DNA from: Mycolicibacterium tokaiense
Lineage (GTDB): Bacteria > Actinomycetota > Actinomycetes > Mycobacteriales > Mycobacteriaceae
DNA length: 64,000 bases
NCBI RefSeq assembly: GCF_010725885.1
Contig: NZ_AP022600.1
Coordinates: 1,860,001-1,924,000, forward strand
Direction of reading: 5' to 3'
A program made the position numbers and the translations under genes. Of the stretch, positions 59,715 to 64,000 are shown piece by piece. Under the pieces are notes generated by a model. The model was not told the DNA's origin. It saw nothing but the letters and a program-made list of their open reading frames with translations, and made no database searches. Position 1 is the stretch's first letter. Every line of letters starts with the position of its first letter.

Positions 59715-61142
59715 CTAGGACGGGGTGGGGATCGTGTCAGCAGTCCGCGTCCGCAGGAATCCCCACCCGACCAGGATCGCCGCCAGCACCGTCAGGGTCA
59801 TACCCGCAACAGTCACCGCGGCGTGGAACTGCCCGGTCTGCACCGGTGTCCACGCCGATGCCGTGAGGCTGCCGGCGAACATCGCGGCGAGCACGGTGCC
59901 GGACACGGCGACTCCGGCACCGGAGGTCACCTGCGTGACGGTATCGGTGAGGGCGGCGCCGAGAGTGGTCCGGCTCTCGGGCAGGCCGCGCATCACGTTC
60001 ATCGCGGCTACCACACCCACCACTCGCAGTCCGGCCGCCACCAGGGCCAGCGCGACGGCCACCCAGGCGTAGGTGAGTGTGCCGAAGGCCGCGTAGACCG
60101 CCAGTCCCGCCACCACCGCGGTGGCGCTGAGATAGCCGGCCCGTTCCAGCCCGAGGCGCTGCACCAGCGGATTGACGAACAGTCCGCCCGCGAGCAACAC
60201 CACCACCTGCGGCAGCATCCCCAGCGCGGCCAAGGCGGGTGGCCAGCCCCAGTCCAGCTGCAGCTGCAGCGTCACCAGGTAACCCAGGCCGGCGGTGGCC
60301 AGTCCGGCTGCGGCCTTGAATGCCAGGCCGCTGGACACCAGCGGGTGGGTGACCAGGCCGAGGTCCACCAGCGGGTGGCGGGCCAGCCGCTCGCGCAGCA
60401 CGAACAGCACCGCGGCGACGACGGCGGCTGCGAGCACCACCCAGGACATCGGGGTGCCGGCGACGAACAGCGTCGGTGCAACGAGCGCCAGCACAATCGC
60501 CGTTGTTGCCAGGGCAGCGCCCGTCAGGTCCAGCGGAGCACGATGCAGCTCGGTATCGGCGAGAATTCCGTACCGGATCCCGACGATCGCCAGGAGTGCG
60601 ACCGGCGCGTTGACCAGCAGCAGCGCCTGCCAGGGGGCGACAGCCAGCACCAGCCCGCCCACGGTGGGGCCGACCGCCAGCCCCACCAGCCCCACCGTCG
60701 AGATCAGGGTCAGCGCGCGGACCCGCAGGCCGTCGTCGGTGAACAGCCGGAACGCCAGCGCCATCGAGCCGGGTGTCGTCATCGCGGCCGCCACGCCCAT
60801 GGCCGCCCGCACCGCAATCAGTTCACCGGTGCTGGACACCAGTCCTGTCGCCAGGCTGGCCAGTCCGAGCAGCGTCAGCCCCGCCAGCATGATCCGCCGA
60901 CGACCGAAGCGATCGGCCACCGCGCCGAACAGCAGCATGAGTCCGCCGAACACCACGGCGTAGGCGCCGGTGACCCATTGCAGGGCGGTGGCCGACGCGT
61001 GCAGGTGGCGGCCGATGGTGGGCAGGGCGACAGTGAGGATCGAGTTGTCCAGCATCTCGATCAGGAAGACCGCGCTCAGGCCGAGCAACGCGGGCCAGGC
61101 GTCCCGCAGCGAGCGGGGCGGGCGCGAAGATGTAGAGAGCAT
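59715..61142 (-). CDS. MFS efflux transporter, DHA2 (14-helix) family
   Basis: 475 residues with about 14 hydrophobic segments. Motif D1-like helix 1 (FLIEMLDNSILTVALPTI) and motif A AVADRFGRRRIM place it among drug:H+ antiporters of the EmrB/QacA kind. The substrate is unknown. The ATG at 61142 has no Shine-Dalgarno sequence (upstream is TTTACTCCT on that strand), so translation may be leaderless. The divergent TetR gene and intervening palindromes indicate direct repression. Confidence 0.88.
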   Translation of the reverse strand: MLSTSSRPPRSLRDAWPALLGLSAVFLIEMLDNSILTVALPTIGRHLHASATALQWVTGAYAVVFGGLMLLFGAVADRFGRRRIMLAGLTLLGLASLATGLVSSTGELIAVRAAMGVAAAMTTPGSMALAFRLFTDDGLRVRALTLISTVGLVGLAVGPTVGGLVLAVAPWQALLLVNAPVALLAIVGIRYGILADTELHRAPLDLTGAALATTAIVLALVAPTLFVAGTPMSWVVLAAAVVAAVLFVLRERLARHPLVDLGLVTHPLVSSGLAFKAAAGLATAGLGYLVTLQLQLDWGWPPALAALGMLPQVVVLLAGGLFVNPLVQRLGLERAGYLSATAVVAGLAVYAAFGTLTYAWVAVALALVAAGLRVVGVVAAMNVMRGLPESRTTLGAALTDTVTQVTSGAGVAVSGTVLAAMFAGSLTASAWTPVQTGQFHAAVTVAGMTLTVLAAILVGWGFLRTRTADTIPTPS

Positions 61143-61149
61143 AGGAGTA

Positions 61150-61173
61150 AATTAACTGACTAAAGTTAGTGAC
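61150..61173. promoter_or_regulatory. probable TetR operator between efflux gene and regulator
   Basis: Overlapping inverted repeats TAACT-N6-AGTTA (61153-61168) and ACTAA-AG-TTAGT (61159-61170) lie in the short AT-rich divergent gap. They start about 8-11 bp upstream of the MFS start, where a repressor would block the promoter. Confidence 0.6.
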
Positions 61174-61192
61174 ACAAGATAGTGAGGGTGCA

Positions 61193-61792
61193 GTGCCACG
61201 CACGGGTGAGCGCGGTGGTCCGCAGACGCGGGCCAGGATCTCGGACATCGCCACGCGGATGTTCATCGAGCAGGGCTTCGACGCGGTGACGGTGGCGCAG
61301 GTCGCCAAGGCGGCCGGCGTCTCCAGCGTCACGGTGTTCAATCACTTCCCGCGCAAAGAGGATCTGCTGCTAGACCGCGCCGACGAGACCGCCGAGATCC
61401 TGCGCTGCGCCGTTCGGGACCGGGCGCCGGGCTCCGACGTGCTGACCTCCCTACGGGCGGCCGCGCTGCACCTGGCCGACCAGCAGCACGCGCTGTCCGG
61501 CACCATGCCCGACTCGGCGCCCTTCTTCCGCACCGTCGCCGACTCGCCCGCCCTGCTCGCCCGCAGCAGGGAGATCGCCGCCGAGCTGCAAGCCACCCTG
61601 CGCGCAGAACTCGCCCGCGACGCCGCCTTCGACGGCGACAGCGCGCTGTTCGCCGCCCTCGTGATCGCCGGTTACGCCACCGTCCTGACCGAAACCGCCC
61701 GCAAGGTCATCGCGGGCGCACCGGACCTGGTGGCCGACCACCGCGCGCGCGTCGAGAGATTGTTCGACGCCTTGCGTGACGGCCTCGGTTAG
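61193..61792 (+). CDS. TetR-family transcriptional regulator
   Basis: 199 residues from the GTG at 61193, which has GAGGG four bases upstream; a GTG at 61169 is possible but would fall inside the operator. N-terminal helix-turn-helix: ARISDIATRMFIEQGFDAVTV and AGVSSVTVFNHFPRKEDLL (as two segments). The C-terminal ligand pocket is diverse. Divergent from the DHA2 transporter, it is the likely repressor of that pump and of itself. The stop overlaps embB by 4 bp in convergent orientation. Confidence 0.88.
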   Translation: MPRTGERGGPQTRARISDIATRMFIEQGFDAVTVAQVAKAAGVSSVTVFNHFPRKEDLLLDRADETAEILRCAVRDRAPGSDVLTSLRAAALHLADQQHALSGTMPDSAPFFRTVADSPALLARSREIAAELQATLRAELARDAAFDGDSALFAALVIAGYATVLTETARKVIAGAPDLVADHRARVERLFDALRDGLG

Positions 61793-64000
61793 GGACCGAT
61801 CCGGATCTGGCCCGGTGAGTACAGCCCCGAGTGTGTCGTGGTGCCGAAGTCCAGGGTCGCCACGGAAGCATCGACGATGGTGTCGAACCGGCGCAGTGAA
61901 CCCCAGTCCCGGCCCCAGTCGCGGGACAGGTAGCTCGACATCACCTGGGCCCGCAGCAGCAGGTCGGTGATGCCCAGCAGACCGCCGTTCATGCCGTCTT
62001 CCCAGCTGTCGGTGTCCAGGCGCTTGGCGTTGTAGTCCGGGGTGATCCGGAAGCGCGGCACCTCGGTGACGCCGTGGGCGTGCAGCATCGGCTGCTGGCA
62101 CGGGAAGGCCAGGCCCACCGCCCAGTCCATCAGCACCGGCTGCTGCGAGCCCACGTACTCCTGCACCGAGCGCAGCTCGGGCACCCGCGGCGGCGTCACC
62201 GCCACCCAGTCGCCAGGGGTCAGCGACAGGTCCTCGACCACGATGCGCACGGCGGTGGCGTCATCCGGAATCTCCGCGCGGTCATACCGCAGATTGCGCC
62301 AGGACGGGATCGGGCCCAGGTCGTAGGGCTCCACCCTTCCGCCGGCCACCGGGGCGCCGTCGGGACCCGCTGTGGCGTACTCCAATTCGACAGTCTGGCC
62401 CTCGGTGCGGCCGTTGAACACGCTGTTGCCGGTGATGGTTCCTGCAGCCGTCACCACCACCAGGGGGTGGGCGTCGTCACGCGGGGGGAGTTGGTACCAC
62501 GCCGAGTTCAGGGTGCTCTGCTGCTGCGGGCCCTGGGTGTAGCTGCCGGCCACCGGAACCCGGGCGGGGTCCAGCCCGTAGGGCAGCGGCACCGTGGAGC
62601 CGTTGACACCCGGGGTGTCCAGGCGCACCGGGTCGTCCCAGTCCGCGTCGGTGCCCGGCATCGGGAAGGGCTGCCGGATCGCTTCGGCGACAATGCGATC
62701 CGGTACTCCGTCGGGGGCGAAGCCCACCGGGTCCACACCGCCCAGCGGACCCAGCGCCCCGTAGTCACCCGGCAGCGGCGCCAGGAAGCCGTCGTTGCTG
62801 TCCGGCTCCACCAGCACGTCGTCGGCCAGGCCGCAGCCGCCGGTGAACGCCCGCAGGTTCGACCAGGTGTTGGAGTAGGTCGGGTACTGGCGCACCACGC
62901 CGATCGCCATCGAGGCCACGAACACCGCGACCATGAAGCCGGCGATCACCGGGATAGGTGCTGCGGTCACGGCCGCGGCGATGCGGCCGTTGCCGCGGTC
63001 GCGCGGGGCGAAGTGCAGCCACAGCGCGTACAGCGCCGTCACCGCGAACAGGGCGAAGAAGATGGTGCTGACCGAGACCGGCCCGATCGTCGGCATCGAG
63101 TTGTTGAACGGCACACCGTAACTGGACACATACCACCAGCCGTTGGTGGTGGCCCAGCACAGCGCGAGGATGAACAGCAGCGCGGCCAGGAACGCCATCC
63201 GGTTGCGGGCCCAGCGCAATACCAGGGGAGAGACCAGCACCGTGGCCAGTGCGGCCATGGCGCCGCCCACCGCGGCGAACAGGCCCATGTGGTGCACCCA
63301 CTTGGTGGGGGTGAACATCAGACAGAACACCGTGGCGAAGATGATGCCCATCAGGCGCCAGGCCGGCCCGCGGGCCACCCCGGGAACGCGCTTGCGACGC
63401 AACATGATGAACATCGCCGCGAACAGGCTGGTGGCGGTGATCAGGAACCCGAACCGCCGCGACAGCGAGCCGTCGACGGTCGGCAGGATCATGTAGAAGT
63501 AGCGCAGGTTCTCGGTGTACCACTCCTGGCTGGGGCCGATCTCGGTGCGGATCCTGGTGGCCTCCAACACTGTTGCCAGGGTCTGGTCGGCGAACACCAC
63601 CGGCAGGATCACCGTGCCCGCGGCCAGCAGCGGCAGCAGCAGCGGCCAGGTGCCCACCAGCTGGCGGCGCTGGGCGATGATCCGCAGGATGGGCCGGCCG
63701 CCGGCCAGCAGGGCCGCCACGGCGATCAGCCCGGTCGGCTGGATCCCGAGGGTGAACGCCGCGGTGATGATCGCCAGCGCGGCGGGCAGCAGGCGACGCC
63801 CGGTGACGGCACGTTCGATCAGTACGTAGGTGATCAGGGCGCCGGTGGCGATCTGGCCTTCCGGGCGCAGGCCGTTGTTGAACGGCATCCACGCCGCCAG
63901 CAGCACCAGCCCGGCCGCCCAGAGCGCGGGCCGGCTGGCGGCCACCGCGGGTCCGAGTCGGGGCAGCACTTCGCGCGAGAGCAGCAGCCAGCACACCAGC
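61789..64000 (-). CDS. embB: arabinosyltransferase EmbB, 5' part cut by window edge
   Basis: C-terminal ~737 residues of an Emb arabinosyltransferase, open to the window end. Full-length proteins have about 1,080-1,100. Recognisable segments: LRPEGQIATGALITYVLIER, FTPTKWVHHMGLF, the C-terminal carbohydrate-binding domain, and the ending SGLYSPGQIRIGP, which resembles EmbB more than EmbA or EmbC as I recall them. With EmbA it builds the arabinan of arabinogalactan and is the main ethambutol target. In this orientation embB is the last gene of embCAB, hence encountered first from the left. The equivalent of M. tuberculosis Met306 lies outside. Confidence 0.93.
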   Translation of the reverse strand, partial: LVCWLLLSREVLPRLGPAVAASRPALWAAGLVLLAAWMPFNNGLRPEGQIATGALITYVLIERAVTGRRLLPAALAIITAAFTLGIQPTGLIAVAALLAGGRPILRIIAQRRQLVGTWPLLLPLLAAGTVILPVVFADQTLATVLEATRIRTEIGPSQEWYTENLRYFYMILPTVDGSLSRRFGFLITATSLFAAMFIMLRRKRVPGVARGPAWRLMGIIFATVFCLMFTPTKWVHHMGLFAAVGGAMAALATVLVSPLVLRWARNRMAFLAALLFILALCWATTNGWWYVSSYGVPFNNSMPTIGPVSVSTIFFALFAVTALYALWLHFAPRDRGNGRIAAAVTAAPIPVIAGFMVAVFVASMAIGVVRQYPTYSNTWSNLRAFTGGCGLADDVLVEPDSNDGFLAPLPGDYGALGPLGGVDPVGFAPDGVPDRIVAEAIRQPFPMPGTDADWDDPVRLDTPGVNGSTVPLPYGLDPARVPVAGSYTQGPQQQSTLNSAWYQLPPRDDAHPLVVVTAAGTITGNSVFNGRTEGQTVELEYATAGPDGAPVAGGRVEPYDLGPIPSWRNLRYDRAEIPDDATAVRIVVEDLSLTPGDWVAVTPPRVPELRSVQEYVGSQQPVLMDWAVGLAFPCQQPMLHAHGVTEVPRFRITPDYNAKRLDTDSWEDGMNGGLLGITDLLLRAQVMSSYLSRDWGRDWGSLRRFDTIVDASVATLDFGTTTHSGLYSPGQIRIGP

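Overview
The window is high-GC actinobacterial DNA from a mycobacterium, most likely a fast-growing or environmental one (Mycolicibacterium-type). Many genes are recognisable as mycobacterial core genes: espR, bfrB, glpQ1, pheA, serS, erp, glf, glfT2, ubiA/Rv3806c, aftB, fbpA, fbpD, culp6, fadD32, pks13, accD4 and embB. They run in the order of M. tuberculosis Rv3849 down to Rv3795, so the window is the arabinogalactan/mycolate assembly region plus its flank towards espR. All family and locus statements come from memory of these genes; no search was run.

Layout. 1-2.8 kb: a secreted Pro/Asp/Arg-repeat protein, an IrrE-like metallopeptidase and a multi-pass membrane protein in one operon, facing espR. 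3.2-8.7 kb: the espR upstream region; an Rv3847-like gene; a nickel superoxide dismutase with its divergent maturation protease where M. tuberculosis has sodA; a small membrane protein; a non-coding stretch with two CRP-like sites and a cluster of DnaA-box-like 9-mers; rhodanese; a DUF4328 protein; glpQ1; and bfrB behind two IdeR-like boxes. 8.8-18.5 kb: LCP protein, CPBP protease, iron-box-controlled DUF2470 protein, pheA-gpm2, a zincin-like protein, a septum-formation-type protein, serS, an FAH-like protein and a MOSC protein.

18.5-23.5 kb is a catabolic cassette (LysR regulator, MHS transporter, M20 carbamoylase-type hydrolase, amidase) not found at this place in M. tuberculosis. 23.5-30.5 kb: Rieske/metallo-beta-lactamase protein with a small partner, two tandem acyltransferases, a HAD phosphatase, a peptidoglycan amidase with LGFP repeats, and Erp. 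30.8-51.1 kb is the cell-wall block. glf, glfT2, the PAP2 phosphatase, ubiA and aftB build galactan and decaprenyl-phosphoryl-arabinose and add arabinose. Three antigen 85-family genes, a DUF732 protein and culp6 follow. fadD32-pks13-accD4 then make mycolic acids.

51.3-59.0 kb is the least expected part: a tight four-gene operon of a receiver-GAF-PAS-GGDEF-EAL protein, a three-receiver hybrid histidine kinase, CheR and CheB, with no flagellar, pilus or chemoreceptor gene in view. It is inserted between accD4 and the emb operon, followed by a PknH-sensor-like lipoprotein and a TetR/MFS efflux pair. embB runs off the right edge on the minus strand. I saw no insertion sequence, CRISPR array, tRNA or rRNA.
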